Source: an uncultured Peptococcaceae bacterium
Lineage (GTDB): Bacteria > Bacillota > Peptococcia > Peptococcales > Peptococcaceae
Reading direction: 5' to 3'
Assembly (NCBI GenBank): GCA_900553245.1
Contig: USCP01000053.1
Coordinates: forward strand, 1-10,060
Length of the DNA: 10,060 bases
Part shown: one piece after another, positions 1 through 6,806 of the stretch
How the letters are laid out: each line of letters opens with the position of its first letter
How positions within the stretch are numbered: the stretch's first letter is position 1
Made by a program: the position numbers and the translations under genes
The notes under the pieces: model-generated
The model's database searches: none
What the model was told of the DNA's origin: nothing
Seen by the model: the letters and a program-made list of their open reading frames with translations, nothing else

Positions 1-3000
1 CAAACGGTGGCTTCATAAGCACCTTTGGACTTTCCATATAGCCGTTGAGCTCAATATGGGTGATAATCTTATGCACAAACTCAATCTGTCGTTGATTGAG
101 GGATTGGTCGTTGATGAATGCCGAGAACGCTGCCATCGCCGCCTCGTGGTCGAGCTTGGCAATCTTGCGAATGAGGAGGCCAAACGGCGTATCGCCATAT
201 TCACGCTTATAGTCTTCCTCACTGCCCAGCTCACTCGTTAAGACGCGTTCCAACTCACTGTAATCGCCGCTTGATAGCGGAATATTGTGGGTGAGCTTAT
301 GAATGGCGATGGTATCACCGTGCTCATTCACATAACGATTCACCTTCGCGCGGTAATTTTCAAAATCATAGGCTGGGTCAAGGGCTTGGCCCTCGCCACT
401 TTCAATAACATCATCCGTAAGATCAATGATATGGATCATCCTTTCTCCCGGCTCCACAATAAACTGCATCAAATCGCGCAATGCCACGCGCACCTTTTCA
501 AAGAGCAACACGTCCTCCGCCTCCCAAAAAGCGTCGGTCTGCACCTCTTTGATCAAATCAAGCTTCGCTTCGACCTGCGGAATGGTCTGTTTTTTCTCCA
601 AAAGTGCCGCTATGTTGCAAAGCTGGGTGCGGGCACGCTTAAAGGTTGGCAACTGCTCCATATGGGCAAGCATCAGCCCATACATAAAGTTGTCAAAGCG
701 CTTGGCGTATTCGTCCTTATCGTCCATATACACAAGCGGTGCGATTTCCTTCATGAGCTCCGCCTTGCTGCCTTCGCTCAAAATATCGTACACCGACTTG
801 TCCTTGTAGCGTTCCACATATTCGCGGCGCACCTTCACCGCAATCAAATCCGACGACAATGCCTCTACCTGCCCGTGGCAAAGATTCACCAATTCACGGC
901 GCCACCCTTGGGCCTCCTCGGTGTTAAAGTTTGGCTCTTGCAACGCCGCCATCAAACGCACACGCTTGCAAAAGATATTTTCTGTGAGGGTCTTGACCTC
1001 GCGACTTTCGTAGCCCGGTTTGTTTTCACGGAAGAACTCAAAGTTCCCACAGTAGTCGAAAATCAGGAAGCGGCGTTTGTCCGTATAGGCGCCGTCGATT
1101 TCGTCCAAACACTCAAGCCCCTTACACAAACGAGTGCCGCGCCCAATCATCTGCCAAAACTTGGTCTTGGAGCGAATCTTTTTGAAGAAGACCAGATTCA
1201 CTACCTCCGGCACATCAATACCGGTATCCATCATATCCACCGACACGGCGATGTGGGGTTCCTTCTCAGGCTGCTTGAAATCATCAATGATGTTTTGCAC
1301 ATAGGCATCGTCACACACCACACGCTGGGCAAAGCTGCCCTTGTACTGTGGATAGAGCACGTTAAAGCGCTCGATGATATAGTCGGCGTGTCGCTTGTTT
1401 TGCGCAAAAACGATGGTCTTGCCCAAGCGGTCGCCCCCTGCCACGTGAATACCGCGTTCCATCAAATCCTGCAAGACCATATCCACTGTGGACTGGTTAA
1501 AGACAAACTTGTTCAGCTCATTTGACGGAATAAAGTCCGGCAAAAGATTGTCCTCGGCAAAAGCGTCCTCATAACGACGCTTGTCCTCCTCACTCAAATC
1601 GTCGTAGGTGATGCCATCCTCGAGGAACTTGGTTTTTACCTCGTAATTGTAGTAGGGCACCAAGACATGGTCCTCATTGACCGCCGTTTCGTAATCATAC
1701 ACATAGGTCGGCACACCGTCTTCCATATCAAAGAAATCGTAGGTATTGCGGTCCACCTCCGTCTTTGGCGTGGCAGTAAGCCCCACCAAAATCCCATCAA
1801 AATAATCAAAAATCGTGCGGTATTTCTTAAAAATACTGCGGTGACTTTCGTCAATGATGATGAGGTCAAAGTGCGCCGGCGTAAAGAGCTTGCGCCCCTC
1901 GCTCTTGGCATCATCGATAACGTTCAAGATTGTCGGATAGGTGGAAAAGACAATGCGCGCGTTGCGGTCGTCCTTGTTGTCGCACAAATTGCAAAGGCTC
2001 ATGTCCGGCAAATAATTTTTGAAGTCGTCCTTGGCTTGCTTCACCAAGGCGGTGCGGTCTGCCAAAAATAAAATATTTGTCACCCACTTGCCACGACTGA
2101 GCACATCCGTCAGGCTCGAGGCGGTACGGGTCTTGCCGGTGCCGGTTGCCATGACAAGCAAATGCTTGCGCTGCCCCTGCTCCAGCTGGTCGCACACGGC
2201 ACGAATCGCCGCCTTTTGATAATAGCGGTCGGTAATCTTGTCATCAATCGGAATCTGTGCCAGCACCTTGCGCTCGCTGCGACGATTGATGAGCTTTTGC
2301 AAATCATCCTTGCTATAGAAATTGAAAAGGCGACGCTCCGGCGCGTTGGTGTCGTCCCACACATAGTGTCCCCAACCGTTAGAAAGAAAAATCATCGGGC
2401 GACGCCCAAACTTGCGCGCTAAGCAATCCGCATAAAGGCTCGCCTGCTTTTTGCCGTCGCCAATGCTGCGTCCGGCACGCTTGGCCTCGATGAGCGCCAG
2501 CGGCACGCCGTCCTTGCCAAAGAGCACATAATCCACGCGCCCCTTTTGCCCCGAAATGCCGCCCATGTCGTCCACCGGATACTCCAGCTGCACATCGGCG
2601 TCGACGCCATCAAAAACCCAGCCCATTTCCTTCAGGTCCTCATCAATAAAGAGGGTGCGAGTTTCATCCTCGGTATAAGTTTGGGCAGTAAAGGTGCGGG
2701 TTTCCGTATTGGTTGCCTTGGCGGCAGTGAGCTCGGCGCTCATTTGAGCAATTTGCGCGCGCAAGGCTTCAATCTCGGCGTCCTTTTCACCGAGAAGGCT
2801 TTCCTGCGCCTTGATTTTCTTGGGATCGACGTGGACTTCTTCGGTCGGAATCGCCGCCTCATCAAATTGATGAGTCTCGTCATCAAGATCGCCGTAACAA
2901 TAGTGAATCCAATCGACAAATTCAAACAACACCTTGAGAGACACCACCGCTTCACCGCCGGTGATTTTTTGCTCGGTGTGCACGGCACGGTTACCGAGCT

Positions 3001-3268
3001 TAATCACATATTGCAGCTTGCGCCAAGTGTCGTACTCCATGGCGTGCATAAAGCTCGGCTCGTGAATCAAGGCCTGCAAATTGTCCTTGTAGGGCATCTG
3101 CATATCGCGGTCTGCCGAATAAACCCACTTCACCGCCAGCTCCAACGCCTTGCGACAGCCCACCGCACACATCGCCGGTGAGGTGGCGTAAATCTTTTCC
3201 GCTTCGATACAGGCAGCGGAAAAGAGGGCATATCGATCCTTTGCTGCTAAAAATCCAAAATTTGACAT
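1..3268 (-). CDS. hsdR: Type I restriction enzyme R subunit HsdR (C-terminus cut by window edge)
   Basis: Restriction and translocase subunit of the type I complex. It cleaves unmethylated DNA after ATP-driven translocation. One open frame gives 1089 codons from ATG 3268 to the left edge with no stop or frameshift. Visible domains in order are: a DUF4145-like N-terminus (VGCRKALELAVKWVY, about residues 36-50); a coiled coil at about 148-186; the PD-(D/E)xK nuclease with D246 and E261-A-K263; Walker A ATGTGKT at 374-380; DESH at 473-476; GLTATP at 496-501; and motif VI QMIGRGTRL at 706-714. The rest fits the EcoEI_R_C-type helical C-terminus, and probably only a few tens of residues are missing. 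The start follows AGGAGG with a short spacer, 33 bp after the HEPN gene, so it is probably co-transcribed. An EcoEI/EcoAI-like (type IB) assignment is inferred from the domain order. Confidence 0.97.
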   Translation of the reverse strand, partial: MSNFGFLAAKDRYALFSAACIEAEKIYATSPAMCAVGCRKALELAVKWVYSADRDMQMPYKDNLQALIHEPSFMHAMEYDTWRKLQYVIKLGNRAVHTEQKITGGEAVVSLKVLFEFVDWIHYCYGDLDDETHQFDEAAIPTEEVHVDPKKIKAQESLLGEKDAEIEALRAQIAQMSAELTAAKATNTETRTFTAQTYTEDETRTLFIDEDLKEMGWVFDGVDADVQLEYPVDDMGGISGQKGRVDYVLFGKDGVPLALIEAKRAGRSIGDGKKQASLYADCLARKFGRRPMIFLSNGWGHYVWDDTNAPERRLFNFYSKDDLQKLINRRSERKVLAQIPIDDKITDRYYQKAAIRAVCDQLEQGQRKHLLVMATGTGKTRTASSLTDVLSRGKWVTNILFLADRTALVKQAKDDFKNYLPDMSLCNLCDNKDDRNARIVFSTYPTILNVIDDAKSEGRKLFTPAHFDLIIIDESHRSIFKKYRTIFDYFDGILVGLTATPKTEVDRNTYDFFDMEDGVPTYVYDYETAVNEDHVLVPYYNYEVKTKFLEDGITYDDLSEEDKRRYEDAFAEDNLLPDFIPSNELNKFVFNQSTVDMVLQDLMERGIHVAGGDRLGKTIVFAQNKRHADYIIERFNVLYPQYKGSFAQRVVCDDAYVQNIIDDFKQPEKEPHIAVSVDMMDTGIDVPEVVNLVFFKKIRSKTKFWQMIGRGTRLCKGLECLDEIDGAYTDKRRFLIFDYCGNFEFFRENKPGYESREVKTLTENIFCKRVRLMAALQEPNFNTEEAQGWRRELVNLCHGQVEALSSDLIAVKVRREYVERYKDKSVYDILSEGSKAELMKEIAPLVYMDDKDEYAKRFDNFMYGLMLAHMEQLPTFKRARTQLCNIAALLEKKQTIPQVEAKLDLIKEVQTDAFWEAEDVLLFEKVRVALRDLMQFIVEPGERMIHIIDLTDDVIESGEGQALDPAYDFENYRAKVNRYVNEHGDTIAIHKLTHNIPLSSGDYSELERVLTSELGSEEDYKREYGDTPFGLLIRKIAKLDHEAAMAAFSAFINDQSLNQRQIEFVHKIITHIELNGYMESPKVLMKPPF

Positions 3269-3301
3269 CTCATCCCCTCCTGTCTGAGTCTGTTGAAACG
3301 C

Positions 3302-3706
3302 CTACAGCTGTTCCAATTCATCCTTATAACGACACACAATCCCCTTTTCCAATGCTTGAAAAGCTGGAATATACTCGCTAATAATTTGCTTGGTCAAACG
3401 CACAGCCGCCTCGGTATCGTACACATGCGCCAAATCATTGCGCGCCCTGAGCATCCCCAGCCACACATCCTCATCAATAAAATCATAGATGCTATAGGCC
3501 ACCTTGATAATCGTGCGTGGAGACCCACTCTCGCACTCATTGCGCCCTTCGTATTGCAAGAGCACCTTGAGCACCTTCCAAGCCAATTCAAACTGTACAA
3601 AAAACTTATCAATAATCCCACCGATGATAAATTCATTGCTCAAATCCTCTTGGTCGGCTCGGGATAGTACCTGCAAATTGGACACATAATGATCAAACTT
3701 TTTCAT
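3302..3706 (-). CDS. hepT: HEPN-domain protein, HepT-like toxin / nucleotidyltransferase substrate-binding protein (HI0074 family)
   Basis: A 134-residue, mostly helical protein matching the HI0074/NTase_sub_bind family, the HEPN half of MNT-HEPN pairs. In studied HepT-MntA systems the HEPN protein is an RNase toxin. Its MNT partner silences it by adding AMP to the tyrosine of the RX4HXY motif. That motif is intact here as RNDLAHVY, with R89, H94 and Y96. I start it at ATG 3706, preceded by AAGGGG, although the frame is open further upstream to 3781. The first 14 bases overlap the 3' end of the MNT gene in another frame, which is typical translational coupling. It lies 33 bp before hsdR in the same operon. 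The toxin role is inferred from the family; a nontoxic accessory role is possible. Confidence 0.9.
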   Translation of the reverse strand: MKKFDHYVSNLQVLSRADQEDLSNEFIIGGIIDKFFVQFELAWKVLKVLLQYEGRNECESGSPRTIIKVAYSIYDFIDEDVWLGMLRARNDLAHVYDTEAAVRLTKQIISEYIPAFQALEKGIVCRYKDELEQL

Positions 3707-3983
3707 AAAGCACCACCCCTTCTCGTGCAATTGAATCACGCAGCGCCGGTGCCATCGCCTCATCCAAATCAACAATATCAAAAGTCAATAGCGTAGACGT
3801 CTGATCCTCTACATCCAAGGCAAAGCGCACACCGTCGCCCCCACGAATGGCAAGATCAATATCACTCTTCGCCCAATGGTCACCGCGCGCCCGAGAGCCA
3901 AATAAAATCACCTGCTTCACCCCATACGTCGCTGCCAGCTCACAGATTTCCTGCAAGACCTGCGGTTTAATCCCTGTATCCAT
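3693..3983 (-). CDS. mntA: Minimal nucleotidyltransferase (MNT), MntA-like antitoxin
   Basis: A 96-residue minimal nucleotidyltransferase of the HI0073/MntA type. It carries the GSX10DXD active site: G29-S30, then D41-I-D43, with a likely third carboxylate D69 in TFDIVD. In known pairs it AMPylates the HEPN partner and so neutralises it. I choose ATG 3983 because AAAGGAG lies 7 bases upstream. A GTG at 3989 is in frame but sits almost on top of the Shine-Dalgarno sequence. The 3' end overlaps the HEPN gene by 14 bp. The 5' end lies inside the out-of-frame tail of the partial hsdS, so this pair abuts the rearranged specificity region. I saw no convincing promoter directly upstream, so read-through from hsdM or a weak promoter inside the partial hsdS must drive it. 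Confidence 0.92.
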   Translation of the reverse strand: MDTGIKPQVLQEICELAATYGVKQVILFGSRARGDHWAKSDIDLAIRGGDGVRFALDVEDQTSTLLTFDIVDLDEAMAPALRDSIAREGVVLYEKV

Positions 3984-4603
3984 GTGCACGCTCCTTTCAC
4001 GTGAGTGAGTAATCCATCTTGTTTGACGCTCAATAAAAATTTTAACTGTTGTAGCCCCCTCTGTGCCACCAATTTTGATTTGTCGACTTGGGCAACGAAA
4101 TCATAATAGCTAGCTTGTACTTCAATTGGAGGCTTTATAATTTGAAAATTAGCTACGATGGGTACATTCAGATTCGGCATAGTTTGTCCTACCGCCATAT
4201 CCTCGATAGTTTTCTTGAACGTTGGAAACGATATTATTTTTTGAATAAAGTCCGCTCTCAATTCACCGAACGGTCTAATAAGCAAACTACCCGTACCACA
4301 TAACATATTGTCAGATTCTACTACAGCACAACGCCCCATTTCTCCCCGTCGACCAAGAACAACATCACCAATTTTCAAATGGTATGCATATAGCTCTTCA
4401 TATTTATCATTAGTGACTGTTAATTTACTATCAACCGTAATCTTTCCATTTACAATATGCGATGGATTTATAACAGGGTGCTGATACTCACAGTAATCTT
4501 CTTTATGTAGCAATGATCCAAAAGGACCAATTTTTAATTCTGCAATATCTGATAAAGAAACCTTTTCCCAACCCTTTGGATTACTTACTGGATCCCCAAA
4601 CAT
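3917..4603 (-). pseudogene. Partial hsdS: promoterless second-half specificity cassette (TRD2 variant)
   Basis: This open frame of 228 codons corresponds only to the second half of an HsdS specificity subunit. It begins at the MFGDP of the central conserved region. It then has one target-recognition domain (about residues 8-165, with typical GTGSLLIRP and GQTMPNLNVP motifs) and the distal conserved start DFVAQVDKSKL at 168-178. The tail after about LQQLK no longer resembles the tail of the full hsdS and runs 67 bases into mntA in another frame. No good ribosome binding site precedes the ATG, so it is probably silent. It has the same orientation as the full hsdS and lies directly after the recombinase. 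Its 5' edge is a 27-bp repeat shared with hsdS. It is best read as a displaced or donor TRD2; it could also be a simple remnant. Confidence 0.85.
4069..4102. repeat. 34-bp direct repeat B, copy in partial hsdS
   Basis: Perfect 34-bp match, same orientation, to 5726-5759. It encodes the distal conserved start DFVAQVDKSKL. Outside the block on the C-terminal side the copies stay partly similar (KLAVQK versus KLVAQR) and then diverge; on the TRD side they differ at once. Confidence 0.95.
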
Positions 4604-4620
4604 CTCGATAAATCGGGATT
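4594..4620. repeat. 27-bp direct repeat A, copy at start of partial hsdS
   Basis: Perfect 27-bp match to 6260-6286 in the same orientation. It encodes the central HsdS segment SRFIEMFG and begins 4 bp beyond the integrase stop codon. Its middle, 4603-4618, is an imperfect palindrome of two 7-bp arms with one mismatch around a 2-base centre. Similarity falls off at once on both sides. Confidence 0.95.
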
Positions 4621-4624
4621 GGTG

Positions 4625-5614
4625 TTAGCCGATGTATTGTTGGTGGGCACGTTTGACGTTGCTTTGGTTGACCATGGCGTATTGCATGGTGGTGTCGATT
4701 TGGGCGTGGCCCAGCAGGCGTTGCACTTGCTCGATGGGCATGCCTTTGTCGATGGCTCGGGTGGCGAGGGTGCGGCGGAATTTGTGGGGGTGCACCTTGC
4801 CCATCCCCAGCTTGCGCCCAAGGGTGCGCAAGCGGCTTTCCACGCCGCTGATTTCCAACCGCTTATGGGGTCGCAGGAGCGACACAAAGAGGGCGGGGTT
4901 CTCATCGGTGCGGCTCTCGAGATAATTCTTGAGATGAATCTTGGTGCGCGCGTCAAAATAAACGGGGCGCTCCTTGTTGCCCTTGCCCAGCACCACACAC
5001 TCCCTATTGTCAAAATCAATATCCGCCCGATTGAGGCGCACCAGCTCGCCCACACGCATTCCTGTGGAGGCCAACAGGTCAATCATCGCCAAATCCCGCA
5101 GACAGTCGCAACGGTCGCGCAAGGTTTCCAAAGCTTCATCGCTGTAGGTTTCCTTCACGGTGGTGGTGGATTTAATCTTGCGGATACGGCGCACCGGGCT
5201 TTTGAGGATGATATTTTCATCCTCGAGCCAAGCAAAAAAGCTCGAGAGGATGCGGCGAATGTTATCAATATTGCCCTTGCTGCACCCGCGGCGTGCTTGA
5301 TAGTCTGCCAGATAACGGCGCAGGTCCTCGGTCTGCAAGCGCGTCACCGAGACCGCCACCGCTTCCAACAGGTGGGTGATGGTGGTGCGGTAGTATTTGA
5401 GGGTTTTCTCACTGCATCCCTCCACACGCTTGGCGGCGATAAATTGCGCCAAAAGGGCGGCATTGTCAGGCACCGCAGACACCCCCACCTCCTTTGGCAC
5501 CACCTCCACCTCCCACAGACAATGGGCCAGCACCTCTTGCAGCTGCATCAGCTGGTGATTGTCCAATACCGGCACCATCCGGCGAGTAATGTCATTGATC
5601 AATGCGTTTTTCAT
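4625..5614 (-). CDS. Tyrosine recombinase/integrase (XerC/D-like) within the hsd operon
   Basis: A 329-residue tyrosine recombinase with a SAM-like core-binding N-terminal domain (about residues 45-135) and a full catalytic domain. All catalytic residues are visible: R187 in TGMRVGEL, K214 in GKGNKERPV, H277 and R280 in HPHKFRR, H303 in LLGHAQ, and Y312 in TMQYAMV. I start at ATG 5614, with GGAG 8 bases upstream; an in-frame GTG at 5623 overlaps the Shine-Dalgarno sequence. It sits 43 bp after hsdS, and its stop is 4 bp from a 27-bp repeat that also occurs inside hsdS. It is GC-rich (39/60 at 4741-4800), unlike the TRD regions on both sides. Recombinases beside hsdS genes usually shuffle specificity domains. 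Here the repeats are direct, so excision or integration is the expected reaction. An unrelated target elsewhere cannot be excluded. Confidence 0.95.
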   Translation of the reverse strand: MKNALINDITRRMVPVLDNHQLMQLQEVLAHCLWEVEVVPKEVGVSAVPDNAALLAQFIAAKRVEGCSEKTLKYYRTTITHLLEAVAVSVTRLQTEDLRRYLADYQARRGCSKGNIDNIRRILSSFFAWLEDENIILKSPVRRIRKIKSTTTVKETYSDEALETLRDRCDCLRDLAMIDLLASTGMRVGELVRLNRADIDFDNRECVVLGKGNKERPVYFDARTKIHLKNYLESRTDENPALFVSLLRPHKRLEISGVESRLRTLGRKLGMGKVHPHKFRRTLATRAIDKGMPIEQVQRLLGHAQIDTTMQYAMVNQSNVKRAHQQYIG

Positions 5615-5647
5615 GGTGGTCACTCCTCAAAAAATATGTACCACCAT
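5613..5647 (-). promoter_or_regulatory. Possible hairpin sequestering the integrase start codon
   Basis: Eight bases at 5640-5647 are complementary to 5613-5620, which contain the integrase ATG. The ribosome binding site GAGGAG sits in the intervening loop. In the mRNA this would form an 8-bp stem that hides the start codon, which suggests low or controlled recombinase translation. Its function is inferred only. Confidence 0.4.
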
Positions 5648-5657
5648 CCTACACGAT

Positions 5658-6806
5658 TTAACCGAAATACTCTTGCATCAATGCCTTTTTCAAAATCTCC
5701 AACTGCTCCAAGCTCTTCTGTACCGCCAATTTTGATTTGTCGACTTGGGCAACGAAATCGGCGAATTGGTTTTGAAGGTCGAGGGGTGGGAGAGATACTT
5801 TATAATTTTCCAAAAATGATGCTGGAACCCTTTTTTGCCCCGCACTCCCTGTCATATTGTCAAAGGCATCCATGCGAAAATTCTTAAGAACAGTCAATTC
5901 ATATACCCAAACCGAATTTACCTTTCCTTCTATTGGGCGAATTACATGAAATTCAGTAGAACCAAATCCTATTTGATTCACTAATCCCCTAGCAACTGCA
6001 CCTTTCCCATTTTCCATACATGGAGTAATTTTTGCAAACAGCACATCATTTTCAGCAAAATACGTAAATCCTTTTCTAACTTTCTCATACGATTTTGTTT
6101 CAGACACGTTAATTTGTCCATCTTCACTAACAGCTGACATTGGCACAAAAGAAACTAATAATCCATCTTGCAATCGATTATCATGATTTTTCTTAGGATT
6201 TATCTGACAAACTTCTCCTAAAGAAATCAAGCCCCAGTCAAAATTATCACTACCTGGGACCCCAAACATCTCGATAAATCGGGATTTAACAAGTTCATCT
6301 AGCTTATCGAGTTGCTTGCTACGCATATCGATTAAGTGCGTTAACTTATCAATCGATGTCGCAACTCTTTTTTGCTCGTCCATAGATGGCATTTTTAAAG
6401 GAAGTTCTAACAGAACTTCTTTTGGAAGACTTCTTCTTCGCGCTGTTGAACCTCTTAAGTTTTCTTTGTAGTACTGCATCGCTTGAGGACTATGCAAACT
6501 TAACTCAAAATAAGATGGATCCACATGACTATAATCTACATCCCATACATTATATGCAGGACTCATTATCCCTTGTTCAATGACTCTTTGCAGATACAAA
6601 ACCCCTTCATCAATTGGAAATCCAACAACCAATTGGCCATAGTCAACCACCTTATATCCACTTTGGTCTGCTGATGCTAAACTTTTTTTAAATCTATCAC
6701 TTTGCAAAACAATACCATCATGCATGGTCATGGATAAGACAGGATATTTTCCATCCCCACATTTGATATTTTTCGCTGGACTAATAAAATCTCCCAACTT
6801 CGCCAT
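5658..6806 (-). CDS. hsdS: Type I restriction-modification specificity subunit HsdS
   Basis: A 382-residue specificity subunit that directs the HsdM2S methyltransferase and the HsdR-containing endonuclease to a bipartite DNA target. TRD1 spans about residues 1-145. The central conserved coiled helix runs to about 182 and ends in SRFIEMFG. TRD2 spans about 183-348. The distal conserved helix starts at DFVAQVDKSKL (350-360) and ends in QEYFG. The start codon overlaps the hsdM stop as TAATG, with a GGAGG inside the end of hsdM, so translation is coupled. Two stretches are duplicated perfectly in the partial hsdS downstream: 27 bp at the central region and 34 bp at the distal region. The gene is markedly AT-rich (21/60 G+C at 6121-6180), which suggests that it, or its TRDs, were acquired horizontally. 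Confidence 0.96.
   Translation of the reverse strand: MAKLGDFISPAKNIKCGDGKYPVLSMTMHDGIVLQSDRFKKSLASADQSGYKVVDYGQLVVGFPIDEGVLYLQRVIEQGIMSPAYNVWDVDYSHVDPSYFELSLHSPQAMQYYKENLRGSTARRRSLPKEVLLELPLKMPSMDEQKRVATSIDKLTHLIDMRSKQLDKLDELVKSRFIEMFGVPGSDNFDWGLISLGEVCQINPKKNHDNRLQDGLLVSFVPMSAVSEDGQINVSETKSYEKVRKGFTYFAENDVLFAKITPCMENGKGAVARGLVNQIGFGSTEFHVIRPIEGKVNSVWVYELTVLKNFRMDAFDNMTGSAGQKRVPASFLENYKVSLPPLDLQNQFADFVAQVDKSKLAVQKSLEQLEILKKALMQEYFG
5726..5759. repeat. 34-bp direct repeat B, copy in full hsdS
   Basis: Partner of 4069-4102, at hsdS residues 350-361. With repeat A it brackets TRD2 in both hsdS copies. Either homologous or site-specific exchange could therefore replace TRD2 precisely and in frame. 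Confidence 0.95.
6260..6286. repeat. 27-bp direct repeat A, copy inside full hsdS
   Basis: Perfect partner of 4594-4620. It lies at hsdS codons of about 174-183, at the junction between the central conserved helix and TRD2. The next base outward differs between the copies, so the identity is limited to this block and is not a general gene duplication. Confidence 0.95.

Larger units (their letters stand above)
4594..6286. mobile_element. Putative TRD2-integrase cassette bounded by 27-bp direct repeats
   Basis: The segment between the two 27-bp direct repeats contains, reading leftward, TRD2 of hsdS, its distal conserved region and stop, and then the integrase gene ending 4 bp from the other repeat. 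Repeat to repeat it is 1,666 bp. Its boundaries fall exactly inside codons for the central conserved region (RFIEMFG). Loss of the cassette would therefore join hsdS residues 1-179 in frame to the partial hsdS and give an open frame of 407 codons. This is what an element looks like when it inserts into a conserved gene site and supplies a replacement 3' end. The boundaries, and mobility itself, are inferred. Confidence 0.45.

Noticed and set aside
287..1525. Long open frame of 412 codons on the plus strand
   Set aside because: It is antisense to hsdR, whose minus-strand frame carries all expected helicase and nuclease motifs. The plus-strand product shows no domain and has no ribosome binding site.
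1..3268. Suspected frameshift in hsdR
   Set aside because: Reading codon by codon from 3268 to base 2 gives one continuous frame with all motifs in order.
4619..5887. Open frame of 422 codons on the plus strand
   Set aside because: It lies opposite the recombinase and the end of hsdS. The minus-strand frames have complete catalytic motifs; this is a composition effect.
4069..6286. Classical invertible hsdS shufflon
   Set aside because: Both hsdS copies and both repeat pairs are in the same orientation. I found no inverted copy, so simple inversion cannot swap the TRDs in this configuration.
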